64,000 bases of DNA. It comes from Chitinophaga sp. Cy-1792. Its GTDB lineage: Bacteria > Bacteroidota > Bacteroidia > Chitinophagales > Chitinophagaceae. Shown here piece after piece: positions 18,331 to 27,342 of the stretch. A program made the translations under genes and the position numbers. Location: assembly GCF_011752935.1 (NCBI RefSeq), contig NZ_VWWO01000001.1:2046001-2110000 (forward strand), given 5' to 3'. Each line of letters opens with the position of its first letter. Positions within the stretch are counted from its first letter, which is position 1. The notes under the pieces are model-generated. The model was not told the origin of the DNA and did no database searches. It saw only the letters and a program-made list of their open reading frames with translations.

Positions 18331-18891
18331 CTATTTTTTCTCTTCTTCATCTTCATCTACCCAATCCTGATCTTCCCAGTCTTCATCTTCCCAATCCTCA
18401 TCATCTTCATCGATGAGCAGACTGGCATCAGATCCGGGTTCTACATTGTTTTCGCGCCAGTGGGCCACGATTTCATCTGCTTTCTTTTTGATGGCATCGA
18501 AAGATTTAACGGTATTACCGTCGAATAATATTTCGGTATCCAGACTAGCATTGATTGTATTAAAGCATTCTTCCAGGGTGGCGATGCTTTCCGGTGTATT
18601 ACGCAGTGCGCTGTAAGACAGGCGTATAGCATCGAAAGGGCCGCTGTTGTGGAATACTTCCTCGCCGTTTTGCATAGGGAAAAGCCATACGATCACATCA
18701 TCTCCGCCTTCTTCAGTATTGAGGATACCAAAAAAGTCGTCGAGTTGTTCGAAGCCAAGAGGGGCCAGCTTTTCAAAAGCAGTGTTACGAGGCGAGAATT
18801 TAGGGTGTGCTTCACCTGTTATCAGGAACAGGTCGCCGAAGCCGGGTTTTGCCTTAGTAAACCTGAAGTCAATAAGGATATCATTTTCCAT
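18331..18891 (-). CDS. Cytosolic protein with acidic, Trp-containing tail; unknown function
   Basis: 186 residues, no signal peptide. Residues 1-155 are a mixed alpha/beta domain I cannot place. The last ~28 residues are almost only Asp, Glu and Trp, with the unit EDW/DWEDxDW repeated four times before EEEKK. Such tails often mediate binding to a basic partner or mimic nucleic acid; that is inference. Single gene with terminators on both sides. Confidence 0.7.
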   Translation of the reverse strand: MENDILIDFRFTKAKPGFGDLFLITGEAHPKFSPRNTAFEKLAPLGFEQLDDFFGILNTEEGGDDVIVWLFPMQNGEEVFHNSGPFDAIRLSYSALRNTPESIATLEECFNTINASLDTEILFDGNTVKSFDAIKKKADEIVAHWRENNVEPGSDASLLIDEDDEDWEDEDWEDQDWVDEDEEEKK

Positions 18892-18974
18892 GAATGATCA
18901 TTCTGTTTTCTGACGTAATTTAACGGAATAATCGGAATAACAACGCTAAATTATACCAGCGGTATAAGGTATAA

Positions 18975-19006
18975 AAGAAATCCTGCCTATACGGGCAGGA
19001 TTTCTT
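18975..19006. terminator. Hairpin terminator downstream of nagB fusion
   Basis: AAGAAATCCTGCC pairs with GGCAGGATTTCTT around a TATACG loop, with A/T-rich flanks. It lies 22 bp after the stop of the minus-strand gene at 19028. Confidence 0.85.
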
Positions 19007-19027
19007 ATTGTATATTTTCTATGCTGA

Positions 19028-20953
19028 TTACATGAAGTGGTAGCGTGCAAAAGCTTCCATGGCTGCGTATTGTTGCAGACCCAGTTTGTCATATAAACCA
19101 GCGGTATTGGCGTTACGGTCTTCCGCACGTTCCCAGAACTCACGGGAGTCTGTTCCCTGGAAAGGAACGACATCCTTCTGGCTCTGGTGGATGAAGATAC
19201 CCAGACGTTTCTGGTAAACCTGGTCAGGGGACATAGGAACAGCCATTTCGATTTCATGGATATCCCATTCCTGCCATGCACCTTTATACATCCATACCCA
19301 GCAATCTTTCGCCCAGTCTTCGTTTTTAACTTCTTCCAGGGCAGCGAAGATGATGTCCAGGCAAACTTTATGTGTACCATGTGGATCGGCGAGGTCACCA
19401 GCGCAATAGATCTGATGTGGTTTGATTTCGCGCAGGAGGTCTACGGTCAGTTTCACATCTTCAGGACCCATTGGTTTCTTTTCTACCAGGCCGGTTTCAT
19501 AGAAAGGCAGGTTCATGAAGTGTTCATTACCTTCAGCGATACCTACGTAACGGCAGGTAGCTTTAGCCTCACAACGGCGGATCAGTCCTTTGATGGAGCG
19601 GATCTCAGGTGTATCTTTCTGGCTAGGTTTCTTGCTGTTGATGAATGCTTTTGCAGCAGCCATGATAGCGGAGCTCTTGCTACCGTCGATATCGAACATA
19701 TTTTCGAAACCTACGGCGAAGTCGATGAAGCGCAGTACAAATTCGTCGGTTACAGCGATGTTACCGGAAGTTTGGTAAGCTACGTGTACATCGTGACCTT
19801 GCTCGTGCAGGCGGATGAAGGTACCACCCATAGAGATGATATCGTCGTCAGGGTGCGGAGAGAAGATCAGCACGCGTTTTTTCTCAGGCTGGGAGCGTTC
19901 AGGATGGTTAGGCAGCTGGGTGCCTGGTTTACCACCTGGCCATCCGGTGATGGTATCACGGATCGCGTTGAATTCCAGGATATTCAGCTCATATGCAGAA
20001 CCGTATTGCACAACGAGGTCGTTGAGACCATTTTCGTTGTAGTCTTTATCGGTGAGCATGAGGATTGGCTTGTTCAGTTTGAGTGCCAGGCCGGTAACAG
20101 CTTTGCGGATCAGACCAGGAGTCCATTCGCAGTCGCCGGTGAGCCATGGTTCTTTGAAGCGGGTAAGTTCGGTAGCTGCCTGTTCATCGATAACGAATTT
20201 GCAGTTAGCATGCTGTTGGAGGAGGGAAGCAGGAACAGAGTCAGTGCTTTGACCTTCTACAGAGCGGCAAACGATTTTAGCTTTGTGTGAACCCCATGCC
20301 ATGAGGAGCACGCGTTTAGCTTTCATGATAGTACCGATACCCATGGTGATGGCAAGGCGTGGCACCTGGCTCATATTAGGGAACTCGTAGGCATTGGCCA
20401 GACGGGTGCTGTTATCCAATGTGATCAGACGAGTATGGGAATTGATATGAGAACCTGGCTCATTGAAACCAATGTGACCGTTGTTACCGATACCCAGGAT
20501 CTGAATATCAATACCACCGGCAGCTTCGATCATCTTATCGTATTCCTCGCAGTATTTCTTGATTTGGTCTTTAGGAATAGTTCCATCCGGTACATGATAA
20601 TTACCCTCGGCAATGTCTACATGATTAAACAGATGTTCTTTCATAAAGCGGTTGTAGCTCTGGAGAGCATCCGGCTCAATAGGGTAGTATTCATCCAGGT
20701 TAAACGTAATAACATTCTTGAAGCTCAGCCCTTCTTCCTTGTGCAGGCGAACAAGTTCGGCATAGAGGTATTTAGGAGTGGAGCCTGTGGCCAGTCCTAA
20801 TACACATTTCTGATTGGCAGCCTGGCGCTCGCGAATTAAAGCTGCGATCTCCTGAGCAATTGCTTTCGAACCTTCCCTGGCAGAGGAATGTATTTCCACA
20901 GCAATTTGTTCAAAGCTGTCGATCAGTTCGATTTCCTGATGATTAATCGTCAT
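19028..20953 (-). CDS. nagB: Glucosamine-6-phosphate deaminase fused to a PIG-L (LmbE) deacetylase domain
   Basis: 641 residues in two domains. Residues ~15-265: NagB, which isomerises and deaminates glucosamine-6-P to fructose-6-P plus ammonia; seen are GLATGSTP (53-60), FNLDEYY (84-90) and the active-site loop GIGNNGHIGFNEPG (154-167). Residues ~355-600: PIG-L/LmbE zinc hydrolase with HPDDD (367-371) and PHGTH (524-528), the usual metal ligands. PIG-L enzymes remove N-acetyl groups from GlcNAc-containing substrates, so the fusion may deacetylate and deaminate an amino sugar phosphate. The arrangement is known in Bacteroidota annotations as a long 'NagB'. It lies downstream of the GH20 gene but behind its own terminator and 437-bp spacer, so is probably transcribed separately. 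Confidence 0.92.
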   Translation of the reverse strand: MTINHQEIELIDSFEQIAVEIHSSAREGSKAIAQEIAALIRERQAANQKCVLGLATGSTPKYLYAELVRLHKEEGLSFKNVITFNLDEYYPIEPDALQSYNRFMKEHLFNHVDIAEGNYHVPDGTIPKDQIKKYCEEYDKMIEAAGGIDIQILGIGNNGHIGFNEPGSHINSHTRLITLDNSTRLANAYEFPNMSQVPRLAITMGIGTIMKAKRVLLMAWGSHKAKIVCRSVEGQSTDSVPASLLQQHANCKFVIDEQAATELTRFKEPWLTGDCEWTPGLIRKAVTGLALKLNKPILMLTDKDYNENGLNDLVVQYGSAYELNILEFNAIRDTITGWPGGKPGTQLPNHPERSQPEKKRVLIFSPHPDDDIISMGGTFIRLHEQGHDVHVAYQTSGNIAVTDEFVLRFIDFAVGFENMFDIDGSKSSAIMAAAKAFINSKKPSQKDTPEIRSIKGLIRRCEAKATCRYVGIAEGNEHFMNLPFYETGLVEKKPMGPEDVKLTVDLLREIKPHQIYCAGDLADPHGTHKVCLDIIFAALEEVKNEDWAKDCWVWMYKGAWQEWDIHEIEMAVPMSPDQVYQKRLGIFIHQSQKDVVPFQGTDSREFWERAEDRNANTAGLYDKLGLQQYAAMEAFARYHFM

Positions 20954-21327
20954 TGTTTGCGTTTTTGATTAGATGCGGTTTAAAAACGAGCCGGAAAATT
21001 AAAAAAAATACTGCTAATGTGTATAGTTATTTAGCACTTATTTAATAGAAATTTCTTTTTAAGAGATTAGAACCATTTTATATAGTTATCCGTTAATATA
21101 CCAGATAGCTTTGATAGAAGTATATCGGGAATGATACAACGATAGTAGGCAGTAATTACGGCTTCTTCCTACTGATTTACCCCTAAATGAGCCAATAGCA
21201 GTGATTTAAGAACAGGTGAATGTCTTATAACAGCCGTTAACTGCGGTGTTATTGCAGCTGACAACAGCTTTTTTACCCGGGAATGCTTTTTTTTCATAAT
21301 AAATTGGTGTAGGAGTCAACAAACAAA
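20954..21327. other. Gene-free spacer upstream of nagB
   Basis: About 370 bases, AT-rich, between nagB and the GH20 terminator. It must hold the nagB promoter and any control site, but I find no exact TAnnTTTG on the minus strand and no convincing inverted-repeat operator. No reading frame or RNA gene is supported. Confidence 0.5.
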
Positions 21328-21358
21328 AAAACCGCCTCTACCTGGTAGAGACGGTTTT
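21328..21358. terminator. Hairpin terminator after GH20 gene
   Basis: AAAACCG + CTCTACC pairs with GGTAGAG + CGGTTTT with one internal mismatch; T and A runs flank it. Ends the minus-strand GH20 transcript. Core shared with 18266 and 34359. Confidence 0.85.
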
Positions 21359-21390
21359 CTTTATTTATCAGCTATTGGAAGCTGTTAAAA

Positions 21391-23688
21391 TCAATTTACA
21401 ATCATCTCATCTACAAACAACCACGCAGGATTACCCGCTCCTTCTGCACCTGCCGGGATCATACCGAAGTGCTGTGCCGTCATCTTTATATAACGTGCAC
21501 GTACCGGCGTAATCACGGTTCTCACCTGGTTGATGCCATTTTGTGAAAAGGCAGTTTGCTTATATACTTCCTTAAAGGTTTTGCCATCTTCAGAAGCACT
21601 GAAAGTCAGTACTTTAGGTGCATAGATCCAGTTAGTTTTGATGCTGAGTACATTGGTGCCGAGCATTTTAACTTCCTGTACGCTGTCCAGGTCAACAGTA
21701 GCGGTAAAGTCTTTCTTAAATCCAAACCACTGGCCATCATTGTAAGTGCCGATACCCTGGATGCCGTTTACCAGCGCAAAGCTGCTGCCTGGGTTGTAAT
21801 TAGGCTCCGGATCAGGCGTAATGCTTACTTTTTTACCCAGTGCCTTGTGGAACAGGAAAGGCTGGTTGTATTCATTACCGAAAGGTTTACCATCCTGGAA
21901 AACCTGTGCGCGTACCACGCCGGTTTTCAGTACCTGTACCGGTGCGGTATAGGCTTGCGACTGCGGAGTAGGAGCAGAACTGTCGGTAGTATAGAAAATT
22001 TTACCGCCATCCAGTTTAGCATCGAGTTTTACTTCAACGCCGCCTTTCTTATTATCTTCCGGTGTACCGGATACCTCAAAAACATGTTTTGCATAGTTCA
22101 CCTTTTTCAGGTCGAGGCGCTTCACATGTACTTTCAGTCTTTCCACGAAATTATCGTAGTTACGTTGTGCCGGCTGGCTCCAGAGTACTTCTGCCAGGGC
22201 AGCAGCACGAGGGTATTCCATATATTCCGCATAATCGGAATCACCGATGTATTCTGTCCAGAGGTTTGCCTGTGCACCTTTGATGTATTTAGCTTCGTCA
22301 GCAGTAAGTTCTTTAGGAACAGGCTCATAGCCATATACTTTGCTTACAGGGAGATAACCACCGATTGCCAGTGGTTCATTTTTACCTTTAGACTGATATT
22401 TATCGAAGTAGCAGAAATCGCCAGGCGTCATGATAACATCGTGGTGTTGTTTCGCAGCGGCGATACCACCTTCGATACCTCTCCAGCTCATTACTGTAGC
22501 GTTAGGAGCGAGGCCACCTTCGAGGATTTCGTCCCATCCGATGATCTGGCGTCCTTTGCCGTTGAGGTATTTTTCCATGCGCTGGATGAAGTAGCTCTGT
22601 AAAGCATGTTCATCTTTCAGGCCTTCCTGTTTCATACGTGCCTGGCATTTAGGACATTTCTGCCAGCGTACTTTCGGGCATTCGTCGCCACCGATGTGGA
22701 TGTATTTGCTTGGGAAGAGCGGTAATACTTCATCGAGTACGCCTTCCAGGAACGTGTATACGCTATCGTTACCTGCGCAGAACACATCATCCAGTACGCC
22801 CCAGCGGGTACCTACTTCGTAAGGTCCGCCGGTGCAGCCCAGGTTAGGATATGCCGCCAGTGCCGCGAGTGCGTGGCCTGGCATTTCAATTTCAGGAATA
22901 ACGGTGATATGTCTGTCGGCAGCATATTTCACGATTTCTTTTACCTGTTCCTGTGTATAGAAGCCACCGTAAGGTTTACCATCGTATTTTCCCGGTTCCT
23001 CGTAATGGCCGGCCATGGTTTCCTTACGTTTGGAAGCCACTTCCTGGAGGCGTGGATATTTTTTAATTTCAATACGCCAGCCCTGGTCATCTGTGAGATG
23101 CCAGTGGAAGGTATTGTATTTATGCATCGCCATCAGGTCGAGAAACTTCTTCAGAAAATCGACAGAGAAGAAGTGACGGCATACATCCAGGTGCTGGCCG
23201 CGATAGGCGAAGCGTGGATTGTCTTGAATATCTACACCAGGGATGATCAGGCTGCTGCCTTTTTCTGTAGGCAATAACTGAATCAGCGACTGCATGCCAT
23301 AGAATGCACCTGCAGGGCTACCGGAAATAATGATTCCTTTATTACTTACTCCCAGGATATACCCTTCTGGCTGTAAAGTATCCTTCGCTGTTTCAATGAT
23401 AATTCCATTGTCACCAGGAATTTTGTCTGTAAGCTCAAGTTCATAGCCGGTGAGCTCTTTCAGCCAGCTATTGAAGAGTACAGCAATTTGTTTACCTTCT
23501 TCGTTGCGGGCGAAGATTACGGTGTGTTTATCGAGCAGGAAAGAATCCTGTCTTTCTTTTACACTCACCGGCATAGGAATGATACTCACCTGGCCTTTTG
23601 GAGTACCTGTTTTACCGCTGTTGGAGCAGCTGAACAGTCCCAATACAGCCAGTAAAAGGCCCCAATTGGTCAATTTTTTAATCATCAT
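21391..23688 (-). CDS. Beta-N-acetylhexosaminidase, GH20, lipoprotein
   Basis: 765 residues from the ATG at 23688; the upstream TTG at 23718 would add ten residues before the signal and is disfavoured. Signal LLLAVLGLFSC is a lipobox, so the enzyme is a lipoprotein of the periplasm or cell surface. The GH20b N-domain is followed by the (beta/alpha)8 domain; the catalytic Asp-Glu pair lies in IHIGGDECPKVRW (~residue 330). The C-terminal ~220 residues contain a chitobiase-type C-domain (YYTTDSSAPTPQSQAY) and a discoidin-like domain. It releases terminal beta-linked GlcNAc or GalNAc. It is 33 bp downstream of the EEP gene. Confidence 0.94.
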   Translation of the reverse strand: MMIKKLTNWGLLLAVLGLFSCSNSGKTGTPKGQVSIIPMPVSVKERQDSFLLDKHTVIFARNEEGKQIAVLFNSWLKELTGYELELTDKIPGDNGIIIETAKDTLQPEGYILGVSNKGIIISGSPAGAFYGMQSLIQLLPTEKGSSLIIPGVDIQDNPRFAYRGQHLDVCRHFFSVDFLKKFLDLMAMHKYNTFHWHLTDDQGWRIEIKKYPRLQEVASKRKETMAGHYEEPGKYDGKPYGGFYTQEQVKEIVKYAADRHITVIPEIEMPGHALAALAAYPNLGCTGGPYEVGTRWGVLDDVFCAGNDSVYTFLEGVLDEVLPLFPSKYIHIGGDECPKVRWQKCPKCQARMKQEGLKDEHALQSYFIQRMEKYLNGKGRQIIGWDEILEGGLAPNATVMSWRGIEGGIAAAKQHHDVIMTPGDFCYFDKYQSKGKNEPLAIGGYLPVSKVYGYEPVPKELTADEAKYIKGAQANLWTEYIGDSDYAEYMEYPRAAALAEVLWSQPAQRNYDNFVERLKVHVKRLDLKKVNYAKHVFEVSGTPEDNKKGGVEVKLDAKLDGGKIFYTTDSSAPTPQSQAYTAPVQVLKTGVVRAQVFQDGKPFGNEYNQPFLFHKALGKKVSITPDPEPNYNPGSSFALVNGIQGIGTYNDGQWFGFKKDFTATVDLDSVQEVKMLGTNVLSIKTNWIYAPKVLTFSASEDGKTFKEVYKQTAFSQNGINQVRTVITPVRARYIKMTAQHFGMIPAGAEGAGNPAWLFVDEMIVN

Positions 23689-23721
23689 ATTGTGGTCTTG
23701 GTTTGATTTCGTTGGCAAAAA

Positions 23722-24489
23722 CTACTTCACTGTTTTAATAACAGCACTTACAGGTCGGTGGTCCGATGCGATCTTCTCGTCTATCACGTTGGCACTGATA
23801 CCTTTGTACTGACCGATAGGTCTGAGAAAGATATAATCCAGTTTAGTATCCGGGTTATCGGAAGGAAACGTGGCTCCTGCGTTGGCGGCAACATCCGAAA
23901 ACAGCGTTTTCAAGATAGTAATTTCTTTTGTTTCCGGAGTAGCATTAAAATCGCCGGCCAGTATGGCAGGGTATTTCGTCTGTTTAAAATAATTGTGAAG
24001 GAGTTCCGCTTCTTTAATCCTGTATGCCGGATCATCTTCTACATCCAGGTGGGTGGAGGCGAAAACGATTTTCTTTTTTGAAGGCAGCTGAGCAGTGATG
24101 ATACTGGTAGCTCTTGGCTCAATACCCGTAGCTACGGGAATCTGTAATGTTTCACTGGCTGTTATCGGATGTTTGGAGAGGATACCGGTGCCATAGGCGC
24201 CGCCATCGTATGCCATTGATCTGCCGAAATAGTAATAGGGCATACCACTGAGTTTCGCCAGTTCTTTGAGCTGGAAAACTTTGCCGGTGCGGCTGGTAAC
24301 ACTATCTAATTCCTGTAGTGCAACGAAGTCCGGGTTTTCTGCTTTGATAACATTGGCGATACCTTGCAGGTCTACCACATTCTTCATATTACCGCAGTGG
24401 TGGGTATTGTAGGTCAAAACCTTTAGCTGTTGGGCATTGGCGGCAGCTGCGAGCAGTGCGCCTGCTGCCAGGAGTACTAATTTCTTCAT
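23722..24489 (-). CDS. Exported endonuclease/exonuclease/phosphatase (EEP) family protein
   Basis: 255 residues with signal peptide (MKKLVLLAAGALLAAAANAQ). EEP motifs: TYNTHHC (metal Asn), LQELDS (catalytic Glu ~60), GDFNATPE (~200) and SDHRPV at the C-terminus with the catalytic Asp-His. The fold hydrolyses phosphodiesters of nucleic acids, inositides or sphingomyelin. In this salvage cluster it may act on a phosphodiester-substituted glycan or lipid; that is inference. Ten bp separate it from the upstream phosphatase gene. Confidence 0.88.
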   Translation of the reverse strand: MKKLVLLAAGALLAAAANAQQLKVLTYNTHHCGNMKNVVDLQGIANVIKAENPDFVALQELDSVTSRTGKVFQLKELAKLSGMPYYYFGRSMAYDGGAYGTGILSKHPITASETLQIPVATGIEPRATSIITAQLPSKKKIVFASTHLDVEDDPAYRIKEAELLHNYFKQTKYPAILAGDFNATPETKEITILKTLFSDVAANAGATFPSDNPDTKLDYIFLRPIGQYKGISANVIDEKIASDHRPVSAVIKTVK

Positions 24490-24498
24490 GTGCAGCGA

Positions 24499-25383
24499 TT
24501 ATTTAAATGCTTCAGTAACAGGGCGTCCGATCCATACCTGTGGTGTTTTCAGGCCAAATATCCAGGCGAGGGTAGCAGCGGTATCGTAGGTCATTACGCT
24601 GGATTTCAGCTGTGTATTGGCTTTCACGCCAGGGCCGCGGATAATCCATGGAATCTGCATTTCTTCCATGGTTTTGCCGCCATGGCCTTTCTTGATACCG
24701 CCATGATCTGCGGTGAGCAGGATGATGGTGTTGTCCCACATGCCGGCATCTTTCACTGCCTGGAGGATCTGTCCGAGGAGTTCATCGTTTTTCTTCACCT
24801 GGTCATAGTATTCCGGTGTATTGTGGCCGATACCATGTCCAACGCCATCCGGCTGATCGAAATGTACGAACAGAAAGTCAGGTTTCTTTTCTTTAATATA
24901 GCTAACAGCCTCCGTGGTGGCTAATGTATCGTTGTCGTGGGTAGGAACCTGGTGGTTTACTGCTGCCTTAGGGAACAGGTAACCGATGCCTTGCCAGCTG
25001 TAGATGACACCTATTTCGGATTTTGGTTTTTGTTCTCTTAATAAAGTATAGATAGATGGGAACATACCATACTTATCGAGGGTACGTGAAGGGAGTTCCG
25101 GTGTGCGGCTGTCCCATTCGGTATAGCCGTGTAATTCAGGACCGGCGCCCATGACCATAGATGCCCAGTTCACTGCACTGGAAGAAGGCAGCACACTTCT
25201 GGCTTCGAGTGTCCAGGCGCCATCTTTCATCATTTGTTTCATGTTCGGGTTATCGGCTTTAGGGAAGGAGTAGGCACCGAAGCCGTCCATACCGATAAGA
25301 ATAACGTGTTTTACACCTTTGATCTGGGCGTGGGAATAGAGTCCGCCCAGCAGCATGGCTGCTGCAAGGATGAGTTTTTTCAT
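24499..25383 (-). CDS. Exported alkaline-phosphatase-superfamily phosphodiesterase
   Basis: 294 residues with signal peptide (MKKLILAAAMLLGGLYSHAQ). Superfamily metal sites are visible: IGMDGFGAYSF (first Asp, ~32), the nucleophile region SSSAVNWASM (~86), DQPDGVGHGIG (~178) and TADHGG (~225), then a last His near the C-terminus. The pattern is that of type I phosphodiesterase/nucleotide pyrophosphatases. The product acts outside the cytoplasm. It is followed closely by the EEP gene; both could cleave a phosphorylated glycan substituent. Confidence 0.88.
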   Translation of the reverse strand: MKKLILAAAMLLGGLYSHAQIKGVKHVILIGMDGFGAYSFPKADNPNMKQMMKDGAWTLEARSVLPSSSAVNWASMVMGAGPELHGYTEWDSRTPELPSRTLDKYGMFPSIYTLLREQKPKSEIGVIYSWQGIGYLFPKAAVNHQVPTHDNDTLATTEAVSYIKEKKPDFLFVHFDQPDGVGHGIGHNTPEYYDQVKKNDELLGQILQAVKDAGMWDNTIILLTADHGGIKKGHGGKTMEEMQIPWIIRGPGVKANTQLKSSVMTYDTAATLAWIFGLKTPQVWIGRPVTEAFK

Positions 25384-25449
25384 GGTTGTTCACTTTTAAG
25401 TTAACTGAATACTAGCAAGCCCTAAATGGCAAATAGCGAAAATACAGTA

Positions 25450-26208
25450 TTAATGCTTATCTGTCAATGCTTTTTCAGCAGTTTCGCGTATTAATCGAAC
25501 TTCTTTTTCCTGTGTTTCTGAGATGCCATATTCCGGAACACCAGGTATGCCGCCCATGCTGACATTAGGGTTGCGGAACTGCATTTTGCTATCGATATAC
25601 GCTTTTGCGGAGGTATGAAATTCGGTGACGTCAGTGGTTTTAACCAGGTCGGCGATGTTGGTGCTGCGTACGCCGGAACCAGCCATGATAGCGATTCTGT
25701 CGTTTGCACGGATGACGAGGTCTTTGAGTAGGGAGGCACCTTCTACCGCCGTGTTTCTGCAGCCGGAGGTGAGGATACGTTCGCAACCGATGGCGATGAT
25801 ATCTTCCAGTGCTTCGAATGGGTTGTCGGTCATGTCGAATGCGCGGTGGAAGGTAACGCCCATGGGCCATGCCAGGTCTACCAGTAATTTACAGCGTTGT
25901 TTATCTACTCTGCCGTCTGCGGTGAGGATACCGATTACTACGCCGTTGCAGCCGAGTTGTTTGGCCATGACAACATCGCGTTTCATGGTTTCGAATTCGA
26001 GGTCGGAGTAGAGGAAGTCGCCACCACGTGGGCGTATGATAGGGTAGATGTCTATATTTACTTTTTCGCGTGCGAGAGCGATGGTTCCGTAACTTGGGGT
26101 GGTGCCACCTTCCAGGAGGTTGTCACATAGTTCAATGCGGTGGGCACCGCCTTGTTCTGCTGCGATGCAGGAGGCTACTGAGCCGGCGCAGATTTCAAGG
26201 GTAAGCAT
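25450..26208 (-). CDS. cutC: CutC family protein
   Basis: 252 residues, TIM-barrel CutC pattern: LEICAGSVASCIAAEQGGAHRIELCDNLLEGGTTPSYG at the N-terminus, PRGGDFLYSD, VTFHRAFDM and LTSGC. CutC was first named for copper homeostasis in E. coli, but that role is disputed and the true substrate is unknown. Its constant presence in Bacteroidota amino-sugar clusters like this one suggests a sugar-related reaction (inference). A long hairpin lies directly upstream, between it and the glycosylasparaginase. Confidence 0.93.
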   Translation of the reverse strand: MLTLEICAGSVASCIAAEQGGAHRIELCDNLLEGGTTPSYGTIALAREKVNIDIYPIIRPRGGDFLYSDLEFETMKRDVVMAKQLGCNGVVIGILTADGRVDKQRCKLLVDLAWPMGVTFHRAFDMTDNPFEALEDIIAIGCERILTSGCRNTAVEGASLLKDLVIRANDRIAIMAGSGVRSTNIADLVKTTDVTEFHTSAKAYIDSKMQFRNPNVSMGGIPGVPEYGISETQEKEVRLIRETAEKALTDKH

Positions 26209-26234
26209 AACGAGTTTCCTTTTGTTTGTTTTTG

Positions 26235-26273
26235 CCGGTTTCCGTGTCCGCCGAAGGCGGACACGGAAACCGG
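26235..26273. terminator. Perfect 18-bp palindrome with GAA loop between cutC and glycosylasparaginase
   Basis: CCGGTTTCCGTGTCCGCC, GAA, then the exact complement. GC-rich, without a long U-tract, placed five bases after the glycosylasparaginase stop. It may end or attenuate the message or stabilise its 3' end. Similar in style to 35965. Confidence 0.6.
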
Positions 26274-26278
26274 AGGGT

Positions 26279-27331
26279 TTATTTGAAGTATGATTTGCCG
26301 TTGATCAGCACATTCTCTTCTTTATTGCTGAGTGCAGCATAGCTAAAGCCTTGCTGCAGGCAGTAAGCACCATGTTCGCCTTTTTTGTTGAGGGCGAGGA
26401 AGCCAACCTGAATTTCTTTTGCTTTGGAAGGGCTGCGTTTCACGATACGAGTAACGGCCTCTTTACAAGCTGCTTCAGGCGGATAACCCTGGCGCATGAG
26501 TTCTACCACGAGGTGGCTACCCACTATTTTGATGACTTCTTCACCAACGCCGGTGCTGGTAGCAGCGCCGATTTCGTTGTCTACATAGAGTCCGGCGCCG
26601 ATGATAGGAGAATCACCTACGCGGCCATGCAGTTTGAAAGCCATACCGCTGGTAGTGCAGGCGCCGGAGAGGTTTCCTTCAGCGTCCATGGCCACCATAC
26701 CGATGGTATCATGATTGTACACATTTCCTGGCAGCATGAGCGGGTTGAATGCGGTAGCGCCGGAGCTGTTGTACGATTTATTTTCGATGTTGATGACTGG
26801 TTTGTATTCAGATTTTTTCAGCCATTCTTTCCATGCTTTTTCAGCTTCCGGCGTGAGGAGGTTTTCTTTCTCGAAGCCGTTGGCGAGTGCAAACTGGAGA
26901 GCGCCATCGCCTACCAGCATTACGTGTGGTGTTTTTTCCATTACCATACGTGCTACAGAGATGGCATGTGTAATGTGTTCGAGTGCTGCTACGGAGCCGC
27001 AGTTGCCCAGTTCGTCCATGATACAGGCGTCGAGGGTAACACGTCCGTCTCTGTCGGGGTAGCCGGAATAACCTACGGTGTGGTTATTGGGATCCGCTTC
27101 GGGCACACGTACGCCAGCTTCTACTGCATCGAGGGCGCGGCCGCCTTTTTTAAGGATTTCCCATGCGGCGCTGTTGGCGGCACGGCCAAAGTCCCAGGTA
27201 GAAACAACAATAGGTTTACCTTTTACGGCACCTTTTTTCGCTTGTGCATTTGCTGCACTTGTTACACTGTCTAAAGAGAAAACAGCGGCGCTGAGGGCCG
27301 CTGTTTTCAGGAAATTTCTTCTATCTTTCAT
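26279..27331 (-). CDS. N4-(beta-N-acetylglucosaminyl)-L-asparaginase (glycosylasparaginase)
   Basis: 350 residues from the ATG at 27331; a longer frame from 27361 would overlap the ROK gene and hide the signal. The N-terminus is a Tat signal (DRRNFLKTAALSAAVFSL). This Ntn hydrolase cleaves GlcNAc-Asn, the linkage left after N-glycoproteins are trimmed. The autocatalytic nucleophile Thr lies in NHDTIGMVAMD and substrate residues in GRVGDSPIIGAG, matching the family. A first segment STWDFGRAANSAAWEIL is typical. It is 11 bp downstream of the ROK kinase gene, so in one operon with it. Confidence 0.93.
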   Translation of the reverse strand: MKDRRNFLKTAALSAAVFSLDSVTSAANAQAKKGAVKGKPIVVSTWDFGRAANSAAWEILKKGGRALDAVEAGVRVPEADPNNHTVGYSGYPDRDGRVTLDACIMDELGNCGSVAALEHITHAISVARMVMEKTPHVMLVGDGALQFALANGFEKENLLTPEAEKAWKEWLKKSEYKPVINIENKSYNSSGATAFNPLMLPGNVYNHDTIGMVAMDAEGNLSGACTTSGMAFKLHGRVGDSPIIGAGLYVDNEIGAATSTGVGEEVIKIVGSHLVVELMRQGYPPEAACKEAVTRIVKRSPSKAKEIQVGFLALNKKGEHGAYCLQQGFSYAALSNKEENVLINGKSYFK

Positions 27332-27342
27332 TAAATGAATTT

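Noticed and set aside
19187..20290. 367-codon plus-strand frame antisense to the NagB–PIG-L gene
   Set aside because: Shadow of a well-conserved gene; composition (many Phe, Val, Asp) reflects the complementary strand.
21556..22602. 348-codon plus-strand frame antisense to the GH20 gene
   Set aside because: Same reason; no start signal and no recognisable protein features.
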